Notes: generated by a model not told the origin, from the sequence alone. 8,976 nt of DNA from Bacteroidota bacterium (GCA_947447835.1 CANFLP010000075.1:1-8976), one strand, 5' to 3'. Shown: positions 1 through 7,561, counted from the first letter of the stretch. Made by a program: numbers and translations.

Positions 1-58
1 TAATACGTCCTTGTTTAAAGGGCTTTATTAATATAAATAATTAATCCTAATGAGTCGT

Positions 59-2479
59 TTAATCAAACACTAATGGCACATTTAGCTTTACACTAAAGTT
101 GCGTCCCATATTATACACCCCCATACGGCCAGTAGCCACATTTTCGTCGGTGTATTTTAATCGGCTTAAGTGATTTTGATATGCTACATCCCCTAAGTTT
201 TGAGCAACTAGGGTTAAGCTGCATACTTGTTTGCCATTGTGTTTTATATGCGTACCCATTCCAACATTAATAAGTGTATAGCCGGGGGTAGCTGTTTCGG
301 TATTATATCCTGTAAACGGATTATTCTGTTCTGATACATTATCCAATTGTACAGATATATAGTTGTTTTTTTTGATGCCTGGTGTATTACCAAATTCATA
401 TTTAATCTCACTCAACCATCTAAAGGGTGGTATCGTTGGCAAATTATCGCTGTAGTCAACCGCATGATTAAAGGTTCCTCTTACATACGACAACGTATTT
501 TCAATATGTAATCCGTCTAATGGATGTGGATGAAAATCTAAATTACATTCTGCTCCGTATAATCCAGCATTTTGTTGCTTATACGCGAATGCATAAAAAG
601 TTTGTCCATTATTTAATAATGTTGAATCGCCACCTACTGCATTATTTAATTTTTGATAATAGATATATCCTGTTACCATATTATAAAACACATTGCCCGT
701 AAACGAAACATGTTCGTTACTCCACTCGGTCCCTAAATCAAATTGTAAACTTTTTTCAGACTGTAAATTAGGATTGCCATATTCATATCGATTTGTTCCT
801 TCATGTGCGCCATGGCTTCCAAGTTCAGACATATTTGGAGCACGGTATCCGCGTGCAATATTCAATTTAAAAACCCAATCTTTATTGGGCTCATATGTCA
901 TCCCAAATGATCCTGCTATATCTCCAAAGTCTTTATTCTCATGTACGATACCCGTAATGCCATTTTCATGATCAAAGGTTACTCCTTTTTTATCTATCCT
1001 CGCACCACCACTCAACGTAAACGCTGACATTCTTTTTTGTGTGAAGAAAAACAATCCTAACTCCGTTGTTTTATATTCTGGTAATAAGGTTTCTGCACCT
1101 TTGTTTTTATTTTCTTGTTGCATACCGTTTACGCCAATCGTATGCTTCCAATTGTTTTTTTCTGGTAATAAATATTGAAACGAATAATTTAGAGTACCTA
1201 AATCAAAATACAAACTCTTTTCATCAGGAACAAAAATATTGCCAAACTCCATACGTTCATTGCGCTGATATGCTAGGTTTGCTTTTAGTCTTCCTTCTCC
1301 CCATTTGATGCTATTATCCAATGTGTACTTGGTGTGTATGATATGCTGGTAGGGGATATTAGGCGTGGTAGATCTAAAATCGGCATCGGTGGCTACTTCA
1401 TCTAATAAGGCACCACCTGCAAATTTCGCATATGGTGAACTAAGTATATTGTATGTCTGTTTTAAAAATTGTCCAGCATCATTTCTTGTGCCTTCTATCA
1501 TTCCTAATTTTTGATTAAACTGACTCACAAAAAAATGTGTGTAGCCCCATTCTTTTTCAATACCTACATATGCACTTCCATCTATTTCTTTAAATTTTGA
1601 ATTATAAACATAGCCATCATATTTATTTTTATAATCACTGGCCTGTTTTGTCGATCCATTGATGCCCCATACAAATCCTTTATTATTTCCTGCAATATCA
1701 AAGTGCGTTCCTACTAAATGATTATTGCTTTGGTAATTAGTAAATACATTTCCTCTTATGGCTCCTTCTGCCACGGGCACATTGGATACAATATTAATTA
1801 CACCACTCAATGCTTCGCTACCGTATATAATAGACGCTGGCACTTTTAATACCTCAATTCTTGATACATTATATTCATCAATTTCTATTCCATGTTCATC
1901 TCCCCATTGTTGACCCTCTTGCTTTACGCCATCATTCAATACCATGACTCTATTATATCCCAAGCCTCTTATAATTGGTTTTGAAATTGCTGGACCTGTA
2001 CTAAGTTGTGATACACCAGGTGTGTTAGACAACGCATCAATTAAATTAGTCCCGCTACCTTTTAATAAATCTTCTTTCTTAATTATATTTATTGGTGTGG
2101 GTGTTCTTCGAGAACTTGTTGCACGCAAAAAACTAGTTACTGTTACATTGGTACTTTCTACCGCTGCATGATTTAATGCAAAGTTTAATTCCAATGCATT
2201 ATTAACTTCCACATTTTTTGTATTGATTGAATAACCTATATAGCTTACCTCCACTAAATAGTTCCCCGCTGGCAATTGTATTTGATACTGCCCTTTGTCG
2301 TTGGTTATAATCCCTTTTTTAATATCTGTAAAGTAAATAGTTGCGCCTTGTAATATTTGGCCCGTTGACTCGTCTGTAACCTTTCCTTTTAAAATAAAAG
2401 TGTTTTTTTTGCTCTGCGCTATAGTGATATTATTTATACCTGATAGAATAAATAACAAAAGAAAGAAATGTTTTAACAT
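59..2479 (-). CDS. TonB-dependent outer-membrane receptor, ZnuD-like plug
   Basis: This is a complete 806-residue outer-membrane active transporter powered by TonB/ExbBD. A Sec signal peptide covers residues 1-21 (hydrophobic core, cleavage near IAQ). A carboxypeptidase-regulatory-like beta-sandwich follows at about 29-103 (GKVTDESTGQILQGATI, GQYQIQLPAGNY), then the plug at about 124-234 (PIIRGLGYNRVMVLNDG, VPASIIYGSEALSGVINIV), and a long barrel to the C-terminus. The plug segment QEGQQWGDEHGIEIDEYNVSRIEVL and the His-containing loop SHGAHEG (555-561), just after RGYRAPN, resemble ZnuD-type zinc receptors. Metal (zinc or copper) uptake is therefore the best guess, but a siderophore or other ligand cannot be excluded. 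The ATG start places the signal peptide correctly. The gene is last in an apparent operon, 63 bp after the small RGPP-protein gene and downstream of a phosphohydrolase. No SusD partner is present, which argues against glycan uptake. Receptor identity is certain; substrate is inference. Confidence 0.93.
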   Translation of the reverse strand: MLKHFFLLLFILSGINNITIAQSKKNTFILKGKVTDESTGQILQGATIYFTDIKKGIITNDKGQYQIQLPAGNYLVEVSYIGYSINTKNVEVNNALELNFALNHAAVESTNVTVTSFLRATSSRRTPTPINIIKKEDLLKGSGTNLIDALSNTPGVSQLSTGPAISKPIIRGLGYNRVMVLNDGVKQEGQQWGDEHGIEIDEYNVSRIEVLKVPASIIYGSEALSGVINIVSNVPVAEGAIRGNVFTNYQSNNHLVGTHFDIAGNNKGFVWGINGSTKQASDYKNKYDGYVYNSKFKEIDGSAYVGIEKEWGYTHFFVSQFNQKLGMIEGTRNDAGQFLKQTYNILSSPYAKFAGGALLDEVATDADFRSTTPNIPYQHIIHTKYTLDNSIKWGEGRLKANLAYQRNERMEFGNIFVPDEKSLYFDLGTLNYSFQYLLPEKNNWKHTIGVNGMQQENKNKGAETLLPEYKTTELGLFFFTQKRMSAFTLSGGARIDKKGVTFDHENGITGIVHENKDFGDIAGSFGMTYEPNKDWVFKLNIARGYRAPNMSELGSHGAHEGTNRYEYGNPNLQSEKSLQFDLGTEWSNEHVSFTGNVFYNMVTGYIYYQKLNNAVGGDSTLLNNGQTFYAFAYKQQNAGLYGAECNLDFHPHPLDGLHIENTLSYVRGTFNHAVDYSDNLPTIPPFRWLSEIKYEFGNTPGIKKNNYISVQLDNVSEQNNPFTGYNTETATPGYTLINVGMGTHIKHNGKQVCSLTLVAQNLGDVAYQNHLSRLKYTDENVATGRMGVYNMGRNFSVKLNVPLVFD

Positions 2480-2514
2480 AAATTATAAATTGAAATTGAT
2501 AAAATAAAATCCAT

Positions 2515-2529
2515 TGCGCTCTTGGCGCA
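2515..2529 (-). repeat. Small GC-rich intercistronic hairpin before the receptor gene
   Basis: The arms TGCGC (2515-2519) and GCGCA (2525-2529) flank a 5-nt loop in the 63-bp gap between the small RGPP-protein gene and the receptor gene. On the minus strand the hairpin is followed within a few bases by a T-rich stretch (GGATTTTATTTT). It could act as a weak attenuator or RNA-processing site that sets different levels of the two messages, or it could be chance. The stem is only 5 bp, so confidence is low. Confidence 0.25.
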
Positions 2530-2542
2530 TTTCAAAATTCAA

Positions 2543-2884
2543 TTATATAACGGGCGGGCCTCTAGAATCAAATTGTGTTATTAAGCTACTAGCTAAATAC
2601 GTAATAGCAACAGCATTTTTTACTGCTACAATTGATGGCGTAATTAATTGTACACTAAAATTATAATCGACAAATGGCGCTGTGACAACTAGTTGATCAA
2701 AAGAACAATGTATACTCGAATTTTCAACCTGATCAATAGGCAAGTTTAAATGAACCTTACAAATTGTTCGATCAATATGCTTAGCAACTGCATCGTGTAT
2801 ATTTTTTTGTGGTGTTATACTAAATGCAAAAACCACAAGCATAATGCTTGCTATAATTTGTCGTATGGTTTTTGAATATAACAT
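2543..2884 (-). CDS. Small secreted/anchored His/Cys protein with C-terminal RGPP motif
   Basis: This is a 113-residue protein of unknown function. A hydrophobic segment at about residues 8-24 looks like a signal peptide or single membrane anchor. The rest should face the periplasm. It contains a spaced set of potential metal ligands (H30, D31, H36, D38, C42, H45, H59, C60, D63) and ends in RGPPVI. From memory, small Bacteroidota proteins with this plan (hydrophobic N-terminus, 'HD..A.H.D', a 'HC..D.L' core, terminal RGPP) are often encoded next to TonB-dependent receptors; I know no assigned function. Here it lies 30 bp after the phosphohydrolase gene and 63 bp before the receptor gene, on the same strand, so co-expression is likely. 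A periplasmic metal-binding or receptor-accessory role is a guess from its ligand-like residues and neighbours. The ATG start is supported by the N-terminal hydrophobic segment. Confidence 0.8.
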   Translation of the reverse strand: MLYSKTIRQIIASIMLVVFAFSITPQKNIHDAVAKHIDRTICKVHLNLPIDQVENSSIHCSFDQLVVTAPFVDYNFSVQLITPSIVAVKNAVAITYLASSLITQFDSRGPPVI

Positions 2885-2914
2885 TTGTATAATTCGAAGT
2901 TAACTCAATATTAT

Positions 2915-4045
2915 TTAATAAATAGAGCTGCCAATTGGATGTTCTGCAACAAAGGGCTTGTTTAACAATTTAGTAATGGTTGCTGCTAATTGTTTTTGAT
3001 AGAATTGGGCTTTAACATTTTGTTCACCTAGCTTACCCACTTTTTGTAAGTTGGGACCCATTAATGCAAACCATACACTTGACGCGCCATTAACATCGCC
3101 TCCGTGGTCGGTCCAGGCATCTGTAAATCCTCTACCATGATCGGTTGTTATTAATAAATAGGTGTTGTCCTTATAACCTGGAGTACTTTGTACCCAGTTC
3201 CAAATTTGTGCAATCCATGCATCTACCTGATGGGCTGCTTCTAAATAATCTCTGTAATGTGCATGATGCGCCCACTCGTCTGTTTCGCCATAACTAATAA
3301 ATAAAGCTTTTGGTTTTTTGTTTTGTAAATAATGAAATGCTTGTTGATGAGTATATACATCTAAACACTCTGCTTCCTTAAATGGCTTATAAGAATCTTT
3401 TAAACCTTGGCTAATACTCAATGATACGGGGTCATTCATTAATTGTGTTATTGGTTCAAATGCATTAATTACAGGTATTCCAGATACTCGTTCATTTAAA
3501 ATCCTATTAAAAGCATCCCATGCACCAAAGACTGCAACTTTGTTTTTATAAGCAGATTGCTTTTGTAAAAAGCCCAATATATTACTATGTAGATTAGGAG
3601 GAAAGCTATTTGAATTGATTGAACTGTCTGGATAGCCAGTGAAAATTTCATTGTATCCAGGATATGAAATGCTATGTGGATTGGCAACGTTTACTTTATT
3701 ATCTAAAGTTCTATTACCAAATATCATTCCTTCGTTTACAATCTTGCTCCAGAAAAATGGCATTAGTTTTAATCTTCTTTCCTGATCACTTGCACCACCA
3801 TATTTTGTTTGTATAAAATCACTATCCCCTTGATTAAATTTGTTTTGCTGAGCTATAGTTTGATCCAACCCTTTAAATAGCTCCTGCCATCTAAATCCAT
3901 CTGTGGTAATTATAATAAGGTTAGGCGCTTCACTTGATTTAGCTGCATTTTGCTTTACTTGTCCATTAACATTTGTTGCACCAATTACCCCCATTCCAAT
4001 TAACAATACATTGATAATCAATACTTTAATTTTAATTACACTCAT
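2915..4045 (-). CDS. Secreted alkaline-phosphatase-superfamily phosphohydrolase/phosphodiesterase
   Basis: This is a complete 376-residue periplasmic or exported metal-dependent hydrolase of the alkaline phosphatase superfamily (nucleotide pyrophosphatase/phosphodiesterase-like branch). A signal peptide covers about residues 1-29 (cleavage near NVNGQ). The two-metal site can be read directly: D49 in ITTDG, a probable Ser nucleophile S127 in SYPGYNE (where NPP enzymes usually have Thr), D256 and H260 in TDEWAHH, D302-H303 in TTDHG, and H314 in TDHGG. With all expected ligands present, the enzyme is probably active. The family hydrolyses phosphate mono- or diesters with zinc or similar metals; the exact substrate cannot be read from the sequence. 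It is the first gene of a three-gene minus-strand run with the RGPP protein and a TonB receptor. No Shine-Dalgarno is visible; an A-rich leader precedes the ATG, as is usual in the phylum. Confidence 0.88.
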   Translation of the reverse strand: MSVIKIKVLIINVLLIGMGVIGATNVNGQVKQNAAKSSEAPNLIIITTDGFRWQELFKGLDQTIAQQNKFNQGDSDFIQTKYGGASDQERRLKLMPFFWSKIVNEGMIFGNRTLDNKVNVANPHSISYPGYNEIFTGYPDSSINSNSFPPNLHSNILGFLQKQSAYKNKVAVFGAWDAFNRILNERVSGIPVINAFEPITQLMNDPVSLSISQGLKDSYKPFKEAECLDVYTHQQAFHYLQNKKPKALFISYGETDEWAHHAHYRDYLEAAHQVDAWIAQIWNWVQSTPGYKDNTYLLITTDHGRGFTDAWTDHGGDVNGASSVWFALMGPNLQKVGKLGEQNVKAQFYQKQLAATITKLLNKPFVAEHPIGSSIY

Positions 4046-4101
4046 TTTTTAGATTTATGAATTAAAATTAACAAAGATTATGTTCTATTTGTAGCCATTT
4101 A

Positions 4102-4133
4102 TTTGTGTAGGATGAATAAATACATTAATTTTG
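4102..4133 (+). promoter_or_regulatory. Bacteroidota-type promoter of the nitroreductase gene
   Basis: A -33-like TTTG (4102-4105) and a -7-like TAATTTTG (4126-4133) are separated by 20 bp. This matches the Bacteroidota consensus TTTG / TAnnTTTG with a normal spacer. Transcription would begin near 4138-4142, leaving a leader of about 30 nt before the ATG at 4171. No transcript data are available here; the call rests on motif match, spacing and position. Confidence 0.6.
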
Positions 4134-4170
4134 ATGTTCAAACATTAATTAAATAACAAAACAATAGATT

Positions 4171-4800
4171 ATGAAACTATTAGATGCATTAAAATGGCGT
4201 TATGCTGTTAAGAAGATGAACGGAACAAAAGTTCCTGCCGATAAATTAAACAATATTTTGGAAGCAACTCGTTTGGCTCCAAGTGCTTTTGGATTAACTC
4301 CATACTCTATCATCGTTGTAGAAGATGAAGAAACAAGAAAAAAATTACAACCTGCATTCTACAATCAATCTCAAGTGGTAGATGGTAGTGCTGTTATTGT
4401 ATTTGCTGCATGGAAAAATGTAACTGAAAAAGAAGTTGCTGAATATATGGCAGACATCGCTGAGCAAAGAGGTGTACCTGTTGAATCATTAAATGATTTT
4501 GCTGGTTACATTAACGGTTCACTTAAAAACTTAACTCCAGAACAAGCTACCATATGGGCTGCTAAGCAAGCTTACATTGCTTTAGGTTTTGGTTTAGTAG
4601 CTGCTGCTGCTGAAGAAGTTGACGCTACTCCAATGGAAGGTTTTGTTCCATCTGCTGTTGATGAAGTTTTAGGTTTATCTGAATTAGGTTTAACTAGTGC
4701 TGTTGCTATGACTTTAGGTTACAGAGACGCTGCTAACGACTATTTAGTGAATGCTAAAAAAGTAAGACGCGTAAATGAGAAATTAATTATCAAGAAATAA
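4171..4800 (+). CDS. Nitroreductase-family NAD(P)H-dependent FMN oxidoreductase
   Basis: This is a complete 209-residue cytoplasmic flavoprotein of the NfsB-like nitroreductase family, normally a homodimer with FMN that transfers two electrons from NAD(P)H to quinones, nitro compounds or similar acceptors. The FMN-site pattern is visible: R10 and K14 in the N-terminal WRYAVKK, APSAFGLTPY (36-45), N65/Q68 in the YNQSQ segment, PMEGF (154-158), and the basic KKVRR (196-200) near the C-terminus. Length fits the family. Codon use is strongly skewed: by hand count about 24 of 30 Ala codons are GCT, with TTA dominating Leu and GGT/GTT favoured. This is unlike the flanking genes and suggests high expression. 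It appears to be a single-gene unit with its own promoter upstream and terminator downstream. The physiological substrate is unknown. Confidence 0.93.
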   Translation: MKLLDALKWRYAVKKMNGTKVPADKLNNILEATRLAPSAFGLTPYSIIVVEDEETRKKLQPAFYNQSQVVDGSAVIVFAAWKNVTEKEVAEYMADIAEQRGVPVESLNDFAGYINGSLKNLTPEQATIWAAKQAYIALGFGLVAAAAEEVDATPMEGFVPSAVDEVLGLSELGLTSAVAMTLGYRDAANDYLVNAKKVRRVNEKLIIKK

Positions 4801-4844
4801 TTACACTAGATACTGTTTAGAAATTGTAGCAAGCAATCATAAAC

Positions 4845-4879
4845 TAAGGGCGACTCAATTGAGTCGCCCTTATTATTTT
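4845..4879 (+). terminator. Strong intrinsic terminator after the nitroreductase gene
   Basis: A perfect 28-bp palindrome (4845-4872) has the arm TAAGGGCGACTCAA. It folds into a stem of about 12 bp with an AATT loop and is followed by TTATTTT. It lies 44 bp after the nitroreductase stop codon. It also sits 14 bp beyond the end of the convergent HigA gene, so it may stop transcription from both sides. The T-rich tail is better on the plus strand. Confidence 0.85.
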
Positions 4880-4886
4880 AACTATA

Positions 4887-5225
4887 CTAAGAAGTCTTAC
4901 TTAGTTTTCTCTTTAGTTGTTTTTCTTTCTTTTGCTTAATCCTAGCTAAGTCTAACTCATAGGACATTTGAAACTTCGCCCAAAGTATAGCATCCATTTC
5001 TAATGCATCACCAATTTTAAGTGCCATCTCTGCACTAATACCTCTTTTTTCATTTATTACTTCATTTAATTGTGTGGGTTGTATGCCAGACATTTCAGCA
5101 AAACGTTTTTGTGTATAACGTTTGGCTTTTAAAACATCACGTAGCATTTCACCTGGATGAACCGCTCTAGCAGGAACAATATCTTTTATATTAATCCCAA
5201 CTTCTAAATAATCACTCTTTCTCAT
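4887..5225 (-). CDS. higA: HigA-family antitoxin (XRE helix-turn-helix)
   Basis: This 112-residue protein is the antitoxin and probable autorepressor of a type II toxin-antitoxin pair. Residues 19-30 (ARAVHPGEMLRD) match the typical HigA opening 'P.HPGE.L...'. The helix-turn-helix spans about 38-58 (TQKRFAEMSGIQPTQLNEVI), followed by RGISAEMALKIGDAL and the conserved-looking W82 region. The C-terminal tail from about 95 is a Lys-rich extension (KQKKEKQLKRKLSK). It follows the toxin gene by 11 bp on the same strand, the inverted toxin-first order typical of higBA. The ATG start is the only one that keeps the full HigA N-terminus. In the family, HigA binds HigB and the operon operator; that is inferred here from homology. 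Confidence 0.92.
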   Translation of the reverse strand: MRKSDYLEVGINIKDIVPARAVHPGEMLRDVLKAKRYTQKRFAEMSGIQPTQLNEVINEKRGISAEMALKIGDALEMDAILWAKFQMSYELDLARIKQKKEKQLKRKLSKTS

Positions 5226-5236
5226 TTAATAATTTT

Positions 5237-5557
5237 TTAACTGTAATGGTTACTAATTTCTATAATTTCTAACGTATCGACAATTCCAAAATCGAAATTG
5301 CTATGCACTTCTCTAAAAATCAATCGATACTTTTTATTCAATCGAATTGAACTATACATATTTAAGTTACCCTTTAATTTTTCATAGTGAAGTCCTGGAT
5401 AATTAAATAGCTGACTTAGCTTTTCAATATTTTTAATAATTACAAGCGTCGATTGAAATTTTTTTACAATACTTGGGTTAGATCTAAATTGTTTATGGTA
5501 TGTTTTTTTTCCATCAAACAGGTCTATTAATAATTGATCCTTAAATACTATGTTCAC
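5237..5557 (-). CDS. higB: HigB-family toxin (RelE/ParE superfamily), GTG start
   Basis: This is a 106-residue toxin of the RelE/ParE superfamily, HigB branch. Family members are ribosome-dependent mRNA interferases. The opening FKDQLLIDLFDGKK and the core KLKGNLNMYSSIRLNKKYRLIFR (about 60-82), ending EIIEISNHYS, follow the usual HigB pattern 'HKLKG....WSIR.N..WRI.F' and the C-terminal His. Basic residues R72, K76 and R78 and H104 are candidates for RNA binding or catalysis. Translation must start at GTG: in-frame stops lie two codons upstream, and the next in-frame Met is near residue 67. The weak start may keep toxin output below that of the ATG-initiated antitoxin. It is the first gene of the pair, with an inverted repeat upstream that may be the operator. 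Confidence 0.88.
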   Translation of the reverse strand: MNIVFKDQLLIDLFDGKKTYHKQFRSNPSIVKKFQSTLVIIKNIEKLSQLFNYPGLHYEKLKGNLNMYSSIRLNKKYRLIFREVHSNFDFGIVDTLEIIEISNHYS

Positions 5558-5580
5558 TTTTTACTACACTATAAAGTTAA

Positions 5581-5614
5581 TTCAAATAATTCACAAAACT
5601 GTGAATTATTTGAA
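5581..5614. repeat. Perfect 15-bp-arm inverted repeat upstream of higB
   Basis: The arm TTCAAATAATTCACA (5581-5595) is repeated exactly inverted at 5600-5614 around a 4-nt spacer (AAAC). It lies 23-57 bp upstream of the higB GTG, which suits an operator bound by the HigA dimer. It also lies 81 bp past the stop of the minus-strand glycosidase gene and is followed on that strand by TTAACTTTAT, so it could serve as that gene's terminator. The stem is AT-rich, which makes operator the slightly better guess; both roles are possible. Confidence 0.55.
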
Positions 5615-5694
5615 ACCCAGCAAATGACTGGATAGTCGCTAGGTACAGCTTATAAAAAAGTGATTTCTAGGTATAATTACTCGAAATTGATATG

Positions 5695-7440
5695 TTAATC
5701 TGCCTTCCTCACTTCAGTTCTTGGCCCAATGCCATTTTCATTAAAGGCTTCTATCTGGAAATAATAAGATTGATCTTTTTCTAATGCAGTTACATAGTAT
5801 TCACTCACGCCATATACCATTACACTATTGTATAATTTATTAGGATCACTGCCAAAGTAAATATGATAGCCTGTTGCATTTGGATTCACGGCCCACTTTA
5901 ACCATGCGTTTCTTCTTTCACTATCTCCGCGTAGTGGTACAAAATTTTGAACTACACCTGGATTTATTCCTTGACCTTTTCCAAATACACGCAGTCCACT
6001 AATCGCAAACTTGGCACTTGGCATATGTATGTTTACCATTTTTATATATCGTGCCTGAATAGGTATTGGCAACACCACATAATCATGCGGGACATCAGTT
6101 TTGTTTTTTGACTTGTCAATAATCAATGTCCATGTTTTTGCATCATTTGATGCATACACTTGATATTGATGATATATGTCTGTGTACTTGCCCATTAAGT
6201 CTGAACCCTCATCGGCATAATTAATTTGTATCGCATGTATATTACTTACATTTCCTAAATCTGTTTGTATCCACTCGCCCTTATTACCAGTAGTTGCTGA
6301 CCAATAAGTTTTTAAATTTTCATCCACTGCATTGTTTGCCGTAAATGCACTTAGTGTGGATGACACCTGCACCGGCTTATTATAATTCAATAACATCCAT
6401 CCTGTAAATAATGAACTGTCGTGACTTGCATTTTTTGTTGGAAGATAATGCGGATAGTCTCCGTAAGATGTATTGGTATACATAATTCCTTCCCTATCTA
6501 TTTGTGCAGGCCATATACCTAATCTTCTTTCAAAATTATTTTTCACACTAATTGCGATAGTACTAATATGCCACCAATTATTAAACACGTCCTTGTAAGT
6601 TGCACCATGTCCTGCTCCGCGTGCAAAGCCACCTGGCTTATACGAAAATGGATTATGCTTTTGATAAGTAAATGGCCCTAATGGCTTATCACTTGTATAT
6701 ACGCCGTCTCCGTATCCGCTAAACTCTGTACCCGGTGCACCATATTGCAAATAATATTTTCCATTATGTTTATTCATCCACGCACCTTCCATAAATGGTT
6801 TTAAGAAAGTATTGTCTTGATGTTCTCCAAATCGTTCCCATCCGTGAATGCTATCTACTAAATGTATTAATGGTTTTTTTTCTGTGATAGGTTCAAATGT
6901 TTTTCGATTCAACTCTTGTCCATAAATTGGATATAAATTACTGGAGCCATGATAAATATATAATCTGTTATCATCATCTAAAAACATACCTGGATCCCAT
7001 GCGCCTACTTTAAAACTATCTACTGCAATTTTCCATTCGTTTTTTGTTGGGTTAGTGCTATACCAAAGTGTAAAGTTTTTTTCATAAGTACTTCCAATCA
7101 CAAACAAACTATCTCCCATAACCAATGTTGCTGGAGCACATAATTCATCGTACACTTTGTTCCAGGGTCTTAAAAATTTATGAGGTAAGAATTTCCAGTC
7201 CTTCATATCGTTACTCCACCAATAGCCCCATTGATTAGTGCTAAACATAAAATATTTATTATCATACACAGCAATTACCGGATCGGCTGTTGCACGGTGC
7301 TTTCCGTTTTGTACAAAGTTGGGGATAGGACAAAATCCATAATCCACATTTATGGGATTGCAATAAGTGGCTTGTCGGTTTTGCGCGTTTATACCCTGCA
7401 ATGCAAATGCCATTACCAATAGCAAGACGAATCGTTTCAT
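5695..7440 (-). CDS. Secreted GH43-family glycosidase with discoidin and FnIII-like domains
   Basis: This is a secreted glycoside hydrolase, probably acting on arabinose- or xylose-containing glycans (linkage not readable). I take the ATG at 7440 as the start: it gives MKRFVLLLVMAFALQGINAQ, a clean signal peptide, while a TTG three codons upstream (7449) would only add three residues. Numbered from that TTG, the GH43 propeller spans about 26-340 with the expected acidic triad: D56 in ADPVI (base), D152 in WDPGMF (pKa modulator) and E221 in MEGAW (acid). H281 in GHGATYKD matches the family's active-site His. A discoidin/F5-8C-type domain follows at about 355-490 (AVDENLKTYWSA, GEWIQTDLG, ARYIKMVN), then a fibronectin-III-like domain at about 500-584 (ATGYHIYFG, YYFQIEAFNENGIGP). 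The added domains probably bind glycan or the cell surface. No SusCD or regulator genes adjoin it, so it appears to be an orphan enzyme. Confidence 0.9.
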   Translation of the reverse strand: MKRFVLLLVMAFALQGINAQNRQATYCNPINVDYGFCPIPNFVQNGKHRATADPVIAVYDNKYFMFSTNQWGYWWSNDMKDWKFLPHKFLRPWNKVYDELCAPATLVMGDSLFVIGSTYEKNFTLWYSTNPTKNEWKIAVDSFKVGAWDPGMFLDDDNRLYIYHGSSNLYPIYGQELNRKTFEPITEKKPLIHLVDSIHGWERFGEHQDNTFLKPFMEGAWMNKHNGKYYLQYGAPGTEFSGYGDGVYTSDKPLGPFTYQKHNPFSYKPGGFARGAGHGATYKDVFNNWWHISTIAISVKNNFERRLGIWPAQIDREGIMYTNTSYGDYPHYLPTKNASHDSSLFTGWMLLNYNKPVQVSSTLSAFTANNAVDENLKTYWSATTGNKGEWIQTDLGNVSNIHAIQINYADEGSDLMGKYTDIYHQYQVYASNDAKTWTLIIDKSKNKTDVPHDYVVLPIPIQARYIKMVNIHMPSAKFAISGLRVFGKGQGINPGVVQNFVPLRGDSERRNAWLKWAVNPNATGYHIYFGSDPNKLYNSVMVYGVSEYYVTALEKDQSYYFQIEAFNENGIGPRTEVRKAD

Positions 7441-7561
7441 ATTATCCAATTTGATAATTAAATATACCTATTAATATAATTCACTCATACACCAGTTAGA
7501 CTATACACATAGCGTATAAATACCTTGTTTTGGCCTTGTCTATCACCACAAATTTGTCAAA

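Noticed and set aside
16..27. TAAAG-GG-CTTTA symmetric sequence downstream of the receptor gene
   Set aside because: The loop is too short, the stem is weak and no T-tract follows on the minus strand, so a terminator call is not supported.
520..2171. Several plus-strand open frames of 60-92 codons (520-702, 693-971, 1066-1308, 1944-2171)
   Set aside because: They lie antisense within the TonB receptor gene, have no recognisable domains, and the minus strand has clear receptor motifs throughout.
3496..3687. 63-codon minus-strand open frame
   Set aside because: It is an alternative frame inside the phosphohydrolase gene, with no motif or separate start context.
4072..4080. Possible minus-strand -7 element (TAATCTTTG) for the phosphohydrolase operon
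   Set aside because: It has one extra base relative to TAnnTTTG and no TTTG at a suitable distance upstream.
5639..5673. Direct repeat CTAGGTA (5639-5645 and 5667-5673)
   Set aside because: Only 7 bp and not next to any mobile-element gene, so it is likely chance.
7231..7422. 63-codon plus-strand open frame
   Set aside because: It is antisense to the signal peptide and first propeller blade of the GH43 gene, whose catalytic motif is clear.
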